Below are positions 39,133 to 49,892 of a stretch of DNA of 64,000 nucleotides, piece after piece. Numbering within the stretch: position 1 is the first letter of the stretch; each line of letters begins with the position of its first letter. This stretch comes from Aureobasidium sp. EXF-3400 (lineage: Eukaryota; Ascomycota; Dothideomycetes; Dothideales; Saccotheciaceae). The notes beneath the pieces were generated by a model that was not told the origin of the DNA, made no database searches, and worked only from the letters and a program-made list of their open reading frames with translations. The position numbers and the translations under genes were made by a program. The stretch lies in NCBI GenBank assembly GCA_024195585.1, contig SWBL01000173.1:40534-104533 (forward strand), given 5' to 3'.

Positions 39133-42100
39133 ATGCCTAGGATACCAAGACTCTTCCGTTCGAAACAAACTCGAGCTGTTCATGAGCAAGATGCTGCCTC
39201 TAATACTTCGGAAAAGGACGCGCCGGCCAGTGACTCAAAAGAAGATGACGCGCAAGCAGCGCCGCCGTGGAGAGCTTTATTCTTCTTCACCACGAAGTCA
39301 CACCTGACATGTTTGTTTATCGGTCTCGCGGCGGCTCTCGCAGCTGGTGGTATTACACCAGCGCAGTCGTATCTTCTCGGTAAAGCTTTTGACGCATTTA
39401 CGAGTTCTAGCAGTCCCAACGCTGTCCTCAGAAGTGTCACTAACTACACCATCTACCTTACTGCTCTTGGGGTTGGCAGTTGGCTAGTGCATTTCGTCTT
39501 CTTTTCGGCCTGGCTTGCATTCGGAGAATTACAAGCCAACAGTGCCAGAGAAAGACTTTTCCTGGGTATGTTGGGCAAGGAGATTGAATGGTACGATATG
39601 CGCAAGAATGGAATTGGTGCAATGATCCCCCGATTACAAGCGTAAGAACCACTTCACTCTTACCCGCGATAGAGTGATGTTTTGTTGACCATAGCAGACA
39701 AATAAGAGACCTCCAACTCAGCACCGCACAACCTCTTGGCGGATTGATAACGTCTGCCGCAGACGCTATAGCCTCTCTTACACTTGCTCTGTACACTTCT
39801 TGGAAACTCACCCTTGTCATCATTTCAACCACACCTGCAATCGTCCTCATCGTCGGTTACTTAGGGGCGTCCATGCAACAGTCGGTCAGGAAGCAGCAGG
39901 AGAAACTCACAGAAGCTCTTAAATACGTCAGCAATGCCATCAACGCCATTGAGACGGTCAAGTGTTTCAACGGTCAAGAGCATGAACTAGGCAGGTATTC
40001 GTCTCGCCTCAAGGAAGCCGCAGGATGGTACTATCGCGTTGTCAACGTCAATTCCCAGCAGTTCGGTTTCATGGCTTTTATGACACTAGCAATGTTCGTT
40101 CAGGGGTTCTACTATGGAGGCGTCCAAGTCGACAATCACGAGAAAAATACGGGAGATGTTGTCACAACCTTCTTCTCAGCAATCAGCGCCTTTCAAGCCA
40201 TATCTAGCATCCTACCACAGATGATAGTGCTTCAGAAAGGCAGAACAGCGGGGTCGACTCTTCGAGCTGTCATGGCGCAAATTGCGAAAGACCCAGGCGC
40301 TCCACCGTTACCCGAGCTTGTGAAGCCAAGTAAATGCGACGGCAATATCGAGTTCCGAAATGTAAGTTGAGTTCTTTGCCCTTGCTTACCATTACTAACA
40401 GCTTCGTAGGTGTCGTTTGCTTATCCAGCCCGTCCAGACCGAATGGCCTTGAAGAAAGTCACCTTCTCTATTCCCGCACATGATACCACGTTCATCATCG
40501 GGAAGAGCGGATCCGGAAAGAGCACATTCGGCCAGTTGCTTCTGAAATTTTACCCAGCAGCCTCGGGACAGATACTCCTTGATGGGTTACCCATAGATTC
40601 CTTAGATCCTATATGGCTCAGGAATCACGTCACACTTGTTGAGCAGCACAGTATGCTCTTCGAGGACACTGTCTTCGAGAATATCGCCATTGGAACCGAT
40701 CGTCGTCAGGATGTCACGAAAGAGGCTGTAACTAACGCTGCCGAGTTTGCTCTTTTGTTGGCGATGATCAATGATATGCCTCAGAGGTTCCAATCTATGG
40801 TTGGAGCGAAAGGTGGCACAATGAGTGGTGGACAGAGGCAGCGAATGGCTCTAGCCCGAGCATACTTGCGAGATACACCTGTGCTTCTTCTGGATGAGTC
40901 TACAAGCGCATTGGACCAAGTGAGTCGTTCACTGATGATGGAAGCGATCCGACGATGGCGCCAAGGCAAGACGACCATGATCATCACCCACGACATCACA
41001 CAAATTCTCCCTGACGACTACGCGATGATATTCGAGGAGGGTGAACTTGTACAAGAGGGTTACCGTAAACATATGGAACAAATCCATGACTCTCCTTTCC
41101 AAAAGTTCTTGTCTTTTGATTCGACGCCTGCGCCAGATTCTCCAGAAACTCCGGAAGTTACAGAGAGAGACACAGAGACAGGCCCAAAAGACCAGAGCCC
41201 TACGGATGACCCGTTGGAGGCCCACTTGGATGCCGGTGAGAACCCACGATATTCTTATCTGCCGGCACTCTTTGCAAACAGACATACAAAGGCAGCTTTC
41301 AAAGGAGCATATGGCTTTGCGACTCCATTGAGCGAACTTGGCTCGCCGACTTCTCAAGTACCGTCCTCGCCTACGAACAGAAGGTCCAGCGGTAAAGATT
41401 CTGCTACTTCACACGATTCGCGGACTGGTGAGGTAATGGCAGAGCAAAGCAATAAAGATGTTACTGGAAGCAAGAAAATAAGCAATAGGAGGTCTATGGC
41501 GCCTGAGCTTCTGGACAAATTCGTAGAGTCGACTGGAAACCTAGCCGCCCGTGCTCGTCTCACTTCGGGAAACTCGAGGCGAAGACGTCTGCCGTCTGAT
41601 GGGTCTATACCCGCTGTCGCTGATGGCATCGAAATGCAATCTCTATCGAAGCACAAAAAGAAGGAAGAACTCGAGAACGGACGGCAAATGTTCTCCTTGC
41701 GAGCAATTCTGGGCACCGTCTGGCCTAGCCTGGATTGGTATATGAGAGTCGTTCTAGTCATTGCTTTGGTTGCTGCCTCCATCAATGGCGCATGTACCCC
41801 CGTATTTTCCAGCATCCTGTCCAAGCTGATCGGTACCTATGGAAAAGGCGACACACAGAAACATACCGCTATGATCTACACTATCTCGATTCTTGGTATT
41901 GCAATTGTGAGTGGCATAAGCAGCTATATCATGCATGTACTCTTAGAATACGCTGGACAGGTGTGGATCAACACCATGCGGGAAAGGTCTCTAGAACGTA
42001 TCCTCGATCAGCCCCATGACTGGTTCACTCACGAAGAGAACTCTGTTTCGCATGTGATGGAGGGTTTAGACCGACATGCCGAAGAGATGCGAAATCTTCT

Positions 42101-43547
42101 CGGTCGCTTCGCGTCTTCTCTATACATCGCGCTTGTTCTGAGCGTTGTCGCCTTTGTCTGGGCTCTGACCTCACAATGGAAGCTTACCCTCATTGCGATC
42201 GCTCTCGGCCCCTATGTATATTTTGTCACCAAATCCTTCAGCACTGTTAGTGGAAACTGGGAGAGGAGAAGCAACGATGCCGCTGAAGCTGCAGGATCGA
42301 TCTTCACCGAGACATTTACCAACATCAAGACCGTAAGGGCCCTGACCCTCGAGTCTCACTTTCGGAACAAGTACTTTCTCGCAACCAAGAAAGCCTTACA
42401 GATTGGCTTCAGACGTTCTCTCTACACTGGCTTTTTCTTCGGCCTTTCGGATTCTTCTGGTATCTTTGTCGTGGCACTCATGTTCTATGCCGGAGCGAGA
42501 TTGATACGAGATGGTGCCAGCCCGACGAAGATTGTTGAGGTCTTCATTCAGCTCATCTTGGCAATCACGAACGTAAGCCTCTATCTTGGTCTCGTCCCAC
42601 AGATAGGTTTAGCAAAGGACTGCGCGTCTCGCCTGCTTCGACTTTCGACACTACCAAAAGATTCGCATGAGCATTTCGGCAACACACAAATCACGTCGAT
42701 TGGTGATATTGAACTGCATGATCTTAGTTTCTCATACCCGTCTCGTCCAGAGCAAACAGTACTCAAGCATATTAACTTGCTCATACCAGCAGGCGAGACC
42801 ACTGCATTGGTTGGATCTTCGGGATCTGGAAAGTCTACCATTGCTGCCTTGCTCTTGAGTCTTTACACGACTTCAAGCGAAGTGTCTGAAGGTAGCGGCA
42901 AGGTACCGGAGATCACGCTGTCCGGTCGTGACCTGAAACACATTCACACTCCGACACTGCGTTCATTGATCACAGTCGTGTCACAGACGCCAGTACTATT
43001 CTCCGCAACGGTTGCAGAAAACATCACGTATGGACTACCACAGTCATCACCTTACAATAACACCGCGTCTATTCGTCGGGCTGCAGCTGCAGCTGGTATT
43101 GACGAATTCATCATGAGCCTCTCACAAGGATACGAGACCCTGATTGGTGAAGGCGGTACTGGACTTTCGGGTGGACAGGCCCAGCGAGTAGCCATTGCCA
43201 GGGCTTTGATCCGTAGACCAGCGGTCATGATTCTCGATGAAGCGACGTCCGCTCTCGATGTCGAAAGCTCAAATTTAGTTCGGGATACCATTCAGGGCTT
43301 GGTGGAGCGCGATGGATCCGGCATGACTGTGATAATCATCACTCATAGCAAAGACATGATGAAAATCGCGAAGAACATCATAATGCTTTCTCAAGGACAA
43401 GTCGTTGAGCAAGGAAGTTACGAAGGATTGTTACGCAGGAAGGGCGAGTTCTTCAACCTTTTGAGTGGAGGAGAGTGGACGGATGAGCAGCCGGTGAGGA
43501 AGGATGACGCGGCTGTTCGTGGTCTTTCAGGTGCCATCGACTGGTGA
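39133..43547 (+). CDS. STE6-like ABC transporter (ABCB full-size exporter)
   Basis: Exons 39133-39641, 39698-40361 and 40410-43547 give 1436 residues in the order TMD1-NBD1-linker-TMD2-NBD2. NBD1 shows Walker A GKSGSGKST, signature MSGGQRQRMALARA and Walker B VLLLDEST. NBD2 shows GSSGSGKST, LSGGQAQRVAIARA and VMILDEATSALD. Between them is a long Ser/Lys-rich, probably disordered linker of about 200 residues containing RRRLPSDGSIPAVADGIEMQ. Overall look matches the fungal a-pheromone exporter Ste6 and its Aspergillus relatives; drug export is an alternative role. The first acceptor is a tandem TAGCAG; using the second gives RLQAQIRDLQLSTAQPLGG, which fits the family best, while the first would insert one Arg. 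Confidence 0.9.
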
Positions 43548-44755
43548 AATGGCACAACCGCTGCACTTTGGCTCGGGTCGTTCTCAGGTACCATTGTCTA
43601 TACAGTCAATAAAAAAAGTCATAGGGGCAAATGTACACCACCTAGCATTCAGTTTTGCGAAATCTGGGCGTCTGATTGAGTTTTTACTCACTGAATGCAT
43701 AAAAACCAGGTTGAAGTCTTAATCATCAGATCGAGTCTGGGCACTGGCAGAAGAAAAAGGTGTGTGTGCTGGACGTTGAGTGAGCCATACCTCTCGCTTG
43801 AAATTGACTGGTTCGCTAGTCCAAGTACATGGGCATAAACTCCGGGTATAAGGCACCAGAAAATCGTGCTGTCACATAGGTATCTACCGATACAATTGCC
43901 ACCTTTCATAGATCGGTGTCCAGCCGAACAACAAATCCATGTAAGAGGTGCCGGGCTGCCGCGCAGCGGTTCTTTTGATGAAACGATTGTGGCAGTACAT
44001 CAGAATCTTGATCCTAATCCAGTGCGGCTGTAGGCAGTAACCATGCAGCGTGCCGATAGCCATGTACCTGTATATACAAGGTTCATGCAAAAGTCCAAAG
44101 CCGCGAGATGGTTTTCACCTGTTCAGAACCGAGAAAATGTTGTGCAACTTGTTTTTGGCGAGCACGACGAGCGTTTTATCTAGATGCGATGCTCCAGCGA
44201 ACGTGTTATTCGAGACGTGCCGTTGAATCTGAGCATAGTCGCTGATCAGTGGCCAGAGTGTGCATCAAAAATTGTCAGTCGAAGGCGTGCATTTAAGCTC
44301 CGCATCTTTGGACCAGGTCAGGGGTCCTGACCAGTCATGGTGGGTCGGCTGCTACCGACAGCCAATGATATCGGCGTATGTTCATGCGGCTCCAACTTAA
44401 TCTCTGAAGAGACGTCAAGATCCTTCGGCTCCCCCAACTTGTCCGAAAGCACCTTGCTCAAAGCGTTAAGGATCGCTCTGGAGCCGCATGCTTGCTACAG
44501 CAACATGTGCATATTCGAAGAATAATGGATCCCTGCTGAGTATGGGTGAACTTGAATTTTTCGATCGTCATGAGCAGATAATTTGCTCGAGGCAAAACCC
44601 ATGCAGGGAGGCAAGGCAGGCCTTCATAAAGGCATTGCCTGCTGCAGGCCCATCCTATACCTCATTCTCTCTGGTCCTGTCAAATTTCACTCGCGCAGCT
44701 TGCGCATTCTTTCGCTTATCAGTTTTTGGTATTTCAGTTCTATAGTATAGACACA
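43548..44755. other. Intergenic, upstream of the multicopper oxidase
   Basis: A 1.2-kb stretch without a gene. It contains a 12-bp inverted repeat at 44383-44394 and 44479-44490 (listed separately) and a CATAAAG box-like element near 44628, within the likely promoter of the oxidase gene. Nothing else was recognised. Confidence 0.45.
44383..44490. repeat. 12-bp perfect inverted repeat in the oxidase promoter region
   Basis: CATGCGGCTCCA at 44383-44394 and its exact reverse complement at 44479-44490, 84 bases apart. The word CGGCTCC occurs once more between them (CGGCTCCC at about 44426). The CGG core is reminiscent of zinc-cluster factor sites, but no factor is assigned. Confidence 0.6.
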
Positions 44756-46814
44756 ATGGCGTCACGCACACTTCTTTGGGTTGCCAGCCTTGCTTCGGTT
44801 CCTCTCGCTTTGGCCGGGAGTCCGACGTACAGCGCCATCTTCCAACATCCTTTGCCTATAGCACCAATCGCAACTCCGGCAAGGTTAGAAGTCTAGCTGA
44901 TGGTTACCAAGTTTCCATGCTAACCCCTCTCAGCTCCACCAATGTCAATGGTCAACAAATAGACTTTTTCGAGACTACAATCGAGCCATTCCAGAAGCAG
45001 ATTTATCCTGATCTGGGGCCCGCCAATCTCGTGGGTTACAATGGAGTTGCACCAGGTCCGACATATTATGTCAAGAAGGGCACACAGACAGTCATTCGTT
45101 ATCACAACAACCACACCGACGATTCGGTGGTCCATCTTCACGGTTCGAGCACACATACACCGTGGGATGGCTGGCCGAGCGATAGTATCTCATTCGGTCA
45201 ATACAAAGATTACTACTATCCTAACGAGTATGTACATTCTCCCCAGATCTGAGGCAAATACGCAACATGAACTCATTCTAACTTTTGCAGTCAAAACGCT
45301 CGCTCTATATGGTATCACGACCATGCAGACGGTATCACTACAATGAACTGTTTCAGAGGTTTGACTGGCACATACATCATCTACGATCCGGCAGAAGACG
45401 CACTCGGCCTTCCCACTGGAAAGTACGATGTTCCGCTGATGATGACCGACAAAATGTACACCGATTCTGGTGACCTTGTCTATGTTGGTGGCGAGTCTGA
45501 GGACTTTGTCGGAGATATCATGGAAGTCAATGGCCAACCCTGGCCTTATCTCGAAGTTGAACCCAGAAAGTACAGACTTCGTCTCTACAACACTGCCACG
45601 AGCAGACCTCTGGATCTTCACGTGGAGCAGTCCAATGGTGACTGGCTTGATTTCCAGGTTATTGCATCTGACTCCGGCTTGTTCGGCTCTCCAGTAAACT
45701 CCAACGACGTTACTATCGCAATGGGAGAACGCTATGAAATCGTGGTAGACTTCTCAGCATTCGCCAACCAGAACCTGATTTTGAAAAACGCTTTCGATCT
45801 AAGGGGTCCAGGTTATCCCGAATACGCCAATATGGATCTCGTCATGTCTTTCGTCGTGGGTGGCTCGGTGAGCGATTGGTCATCAAACGATGTTCCCAGT
45901 ACTCTTAATCCCAACATCGAATGGCCACAAGATAAGGACGAAGTCGACCATACTTTCAGATTCCAAAGAGGTGGTGGTACGTATATCATTATTCTAACCT
46001 TGAGGAAGCCCGTACTAACTTGATCCAGACAATGTATGGACTATCAACGGTGTTGATTTCGACGACGTCAACAACCGCATCCTTGCGAGACCGCCCCAGG
46101 GCTCCGTCCAACGTTGGAGACTTGTGTATGCTGGAGGTCCTGGATATCATCCTGTTCATGTCCACCTTATTGACTTCAAGGTTTGTCAAAGGATGATCTC
46201 GACATGTCAAAACGAAGACTAACTATACTCAGATTCTCTCCCGAACTGGAGGCAGTCGCGGTGTCCTTCCTTACGAATCAGCGGGTCTGAAAGATATCGT
46301 TCTTCTCGAGCCTGGCGAGACCGTAGATATTGAGGCACACTATGGCCCGTAAGTGCATGCAATTCTGATCACTCACAAGCATTTACTGACTCAGTATAGT
46401 TGGAACGGACTCTACATGTTCCATTGCCACAACCTTCGACATGAAGATTCGATGATGATGGCCTCTTTCAACGTCACAAGACTTGAATCTTTAGGATACG
46501 ACAACGTCGAGTCTCTGGATAACCCTGATGACCCGCGTTTCACAGCACAAGATTGGTCAGCCGATGCCTACTCGGACGACCAGATTCAAAGCCAACTCAA
46601 CTTCCTGGGCAATTTGGGCGCATACAACGAGCAGGATCAAATTGTCAGCGCAGTGGCAGCATACTATACCAATACCGCCAATGCTCCCGTTGAGACTGGA
46701 ACCACTGAGTCCTCCGACTCGACTCAGACACAAAGCTGGGGCCAGAAATGGCAGAATGGTAGAGCCTCTGGAGGTTGGGGCAGCCAGAGGGGTGGCCGAC
46801 CCTCTCAGAGATGA
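44756..46814 (+). CDS. Secreted bilirubin-oxidase-like multicopper oxidase
   Basis: Exons 44756-44883, 44934-45227, 45291-45976, 46029-46180, 46233-46348 and 46400-46814 give 596 residues. A signal peptide (MASRTLLWVASLASVPLALA) starts the protein. Copper sites are intact: HLHGSS and WYHDHAD in the first cupredoxin domain, then HPVHVHLIDFK and HCHNLRHEDSMMM in the third. The latter pattern, with HVHLIDF instead of the laccase HPFHLHGH and with an axial Met ten residues after the Cys, is that of bilirubin oxidase from Myrothecium and of CotA-like enzymes, not classical laccase. It should couple oxidation of phenols or tetrapyrroles to reduction of oxygen to water. The C-terminal tail is Gln/Ser/Gly/Arg-rich (GGWGSQRGGRPSQR). 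Confidence 0.92.
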
Positions 46815-47748
46815 TCGTATTCGTCTTCTGAAGTTTCTGGTTTTTCTTTTGCACTTTATCTTGCATCCTTGTTTTTCTTAGAGTTGCAAAACACCCTTAT
46901 GTTGATGACTTTGGCAGCGATGATGCTGTATATAGATTGTGGTACAGCTAAAATAATGTAGATCTTTTCTTTTATTCCAATGAGTATTTCGTGTTCAGCA
47001 AACTTTTCGACAAGTGTTCAAACATCAAACGTCTTGATTGTGCGCACTGGTATATAACGGGGTCGTTGTTATTGTCGTTGCGCAACACGTTCGCGTGTGC
47101 AGCGGCTAACAGTTTTGGCACATGACATGGGGGCAACCCTGTTGTAGTTTTCTTTTGCAGCTCGAGCAGCGCGACTCATCGCAAAGAATATTACAATGGA
47201 GCAGATGTTGATGTTCGTCATCTATATTAGTATAGAAATGGCTTTTGTGCCTCTGTGAGCGTGTGGTACATATTTAGACCAAGATTATCACAATCCTTCG
47301 AAAGCCATGCGGTGAAGTATTGACACAATACGCATTCTGGATCCATATGCAATAGAGTACGCACAGGACGCAAACCGTCCGCAAAGGAGACGGAAAGTAC
47401 AAGCGAGGTTCGAGAGCTAAGATGTCACCCCGCTCTGCATATCCAAGAGCCCCAAGAATTAGATACGATGGTTGGATGGATGTGATAATCGTGTCTGGCA
47501 CCTATTTGGAGGTTCAAGTAGGGCAGCGATAGCGACTCATGTGCTTAAGCTTAATCTAGTGTACACTGTCATGCTGTTGGGCTCAATCATGCACGTACCA
47601 TACGCCGCCGGCGTCATGGCTCCGGACAGACTCCGCAGATTGATCCTCGGAGCCGCCGCCCGCCGGCCTAGCAACTACAATGAGACCGAGACACCTATCA
47701 ATACAGCACTTCGTACTCGAGTTCCTTTAAACAATCGTTGAGATATCA
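46815..47748. other. Convergent intergenic region
   Basis: 3' flank of the oxidase gene (plus) and of the solo CENP-B-like gene (minus). A plus-strand frame at 47472-47741 has no domain. No terminal inverted repeats were recognised that would mark a transposon edge. Confidence 0.4.
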
Positions 47749-48243
47749 TCATTGTTCGACAACAAGGGTTTCGGTGCTTTGCTCTGCGCGAGGCGCATCC
47801 AAGGCCCTCTGGTAATTGAAGCGGAATTCAGGGTGTCGATCGAGGTACTGGCGATGCCAATTGACCCCAAGTTTGTCGGCAGAGCTATGTTTTGGGGCCA
47901 AACCCTCAGATTTCTTGCGTTGATAGTCTTGGTCAACCAGTTCTTGAGCCTTTTTTCGAAGTTCAGTCAAAGTGGGAGGGAATCCGGTGTCACAGGCGTG
48001 GTGGATGTATTGTTCGAGAGCGGCCTCTGCGGCGATAGAAAGCCTCTGAGAGGTAGCGTGAGACTGGTCGTATGACTTGTGTGTGCCACGAACCCGGCGG
48101 TAGAGCGTCATTTTGTCGATACCGAAGCGGTTAGCGACCTCGCGGAAGCTCTTCGTGTTGTCATTGTAATAGGCGACAGCGAGCTGGTACTTCCGCTCGA
48201 GCTCGAGTGCGACAAGAGGGTCTGTTTTGCGCTTGTACCCCAT
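47749..48243 (-). CDS. Solo CENP-B/pogo-type helix-turn-helix protein, transposase-derived
   Basis: 164 residues from the ATG at 48243 (MGYKRKTDPLVALELERKYQ). The first part is a psq-like helix-turn-helix (AVAYYNDNTKSFREVANRFG, then IDKMTLYRRVRGTHKSYD), followed by a CENP-B-type second module (LSIAAEAALEQYIHHACDTG, FPPTLTELRKKAQELV, then LGVNWHRQYLDRHPEFRFNY with the GVNW-x-x-x-F/Y-L-x-RHP hallmark). In pogo/Fot1 transposases these modules precede a DDE endonuclease domain. Here the frame stops soon after (STETLVVEQ) and no DDE domain is visible downstream on the same strand, so it is either a truncated relic or a domesticated DNA-binding protein. The frame itself is intact. Confidence 0.82.
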   Translation of the reverse strand: MGYKRKTDPLVALELERKYQLAVAYYNDNTKSFREVANRFGIDKMTLYRRVRGTHKSYDQSHATSQRLSIAAEAALEQYIHHACDTGFPPTLTELRKKAQELVDQDYQRKKSEGLAPKHSSADKLGVNWHRQYLDRHPEFRFNYQRALDAPRAEQSTETLVVEQ

Positions 48244-49892
48244 TGCAATGAGGTGGTTGTATCTGGAGGCTTCAAGACATGGTATGGGGAGCGACGGCGA
48301 CGACGAGGTGTGTGGTTTCACGATTGGCGCGTAGCAGTGTGATAGCGACCACAAGGTGCATGGATCTACCGCCAAGAAGCTCGAACAGGTTAGTCGTCTC
48401 AACACCCCCGATATCTAAATACTCCCTTGCACATGCATCGTTTCGTCGAGGAACTCCATCGTCATTGCAAACCTGGGGCCGGTCGTCCTTCGGTGTTCAT
48501 CTTCGTTTTCGAGGAGATAAATTGCTCGCGAGCGAGACGAGGCTGCTGATCGAGGATCGCGTGTTGCTAGCAGTTCGATTCATCAACAAGACGACTATTC
48601 CTCGTCACTCACGGGAAAGATCGCGAGATAGAAGTCGAATCAAGGAAACAATGTTTTGTTCCTCGCGCATCGGCTCGAAGGCGTTCTCATCTCACGTAAA
48701 TGGAGGTAATCAGACTTGTCAATCTCTCAACGCATCGATAATGGTTAGCTATCATGAGGCTCTACCGAGCGGTGTGAGATCCATATCAACTCTCGACAGG
48801 CCCATGAGAAGCTATCTGCCCAATTTGGAAGAATTCATGAGCAGGCCGGTGTGTAGTGCGTTGTGTATGTTCAAACACCCTCGGGTTGCTCAAGGACAGC
48901 TCTGCTTACCGGACACATAAAGTGACAGTTTTTGACAGGCTGTGAACCCTCGTGTCAGGCTGTGATATTTCTAGAGAAAGGTATCGATCAGCAGACTAGT
49001 GGACATCTGACATGGAGTAAATACTTGAACCACAACCTGACACTCCAGTGCTCTCGGCGGTTCTGCACTCCATCACAACGAGCGGCATCTGCGTCATCTT
49101 AAATCGTGGTAATATTCCTCATGCTATTCAGATTCAACTCCGTGTCATCCTTCACCTTCAGGTCCACTCGGATGCCGGGACTGCCGCCGGCATGTAATGG
49201 AAGGTGAGGATTCGGCAGCCGGTCATGCCAATGGTGCACCGCCCAGCCCTAGATTCTGGTGCCAACATCCTATTTGAATTTTGTGTTGCAGAAGCGTTGC
49301 ACGTCAGATGCAGCGGTTGCTCGGCAAGAAGGAAGGCAACGAAAACAATTTGTTGTCTGTTGGGGCGAAGGAAAAAAAGAACTCGACGTCATTCTACGTT
49401 TGAAGATAGCATATATTTCTTGGCGCATCACGGCCCGTGAAGTCCACGTTCCAGATCCGAACATCACCTTTTCCAGGCCTCAAAGCTGTTCCAGATAGTC
49501 AGTCAAAGAGGTTCAGCAAGCATTTGTATTCCACCCAACGGTCACCTCGTTCAGACTGCGACAGGAATTATAAGCGTATGAATGGTACAAACATTGTATG
49601 CTCGATACGAAGTCGCACGGTAAGCCTGAGTCTTCGGTCCGTCAGTCGGTCACATCGCGGACCCTTCAACGTCCACCGAGATGGAACCTTAGGTTGAGAC
49701 TGTGATCTCACTGGCATTTGCTTGTCGTGCCACCGCCGGTTCTGTGGGTACGTCTGGTCAGAAGATTGTGGGTTGTTTCCAAGGATCTCCAGGGCGAGTT
49801 TTTCTCTTAACTCCTTCTCCGTCATCGTTATATAGTTGCTGCATCCCTCCTCGGGCTGCTTTTGCATTTGCTTCCACTTTTCATTGCCCATC
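48244..49892. other. Intergenic region
   Basis: A divergent 1.6-kb stretch between the solo CENP-B-like gene and the MFS gene. The plus-strand frame at 48279-48920 has no domain or splice support. A short direct repeat of GACAGGCTGTGA / GTCAGGCTGTGA lies near 48935-48965. Leader-like C/T-rich sequence precedes 49893. Confidence 0.4.

Noticed and set aside
47472..47741. Plus-strand frame of 89 codons next to the solo CENP-B gene
   Set aside because: No domain and no splice or leader context; not a DDE remnant.
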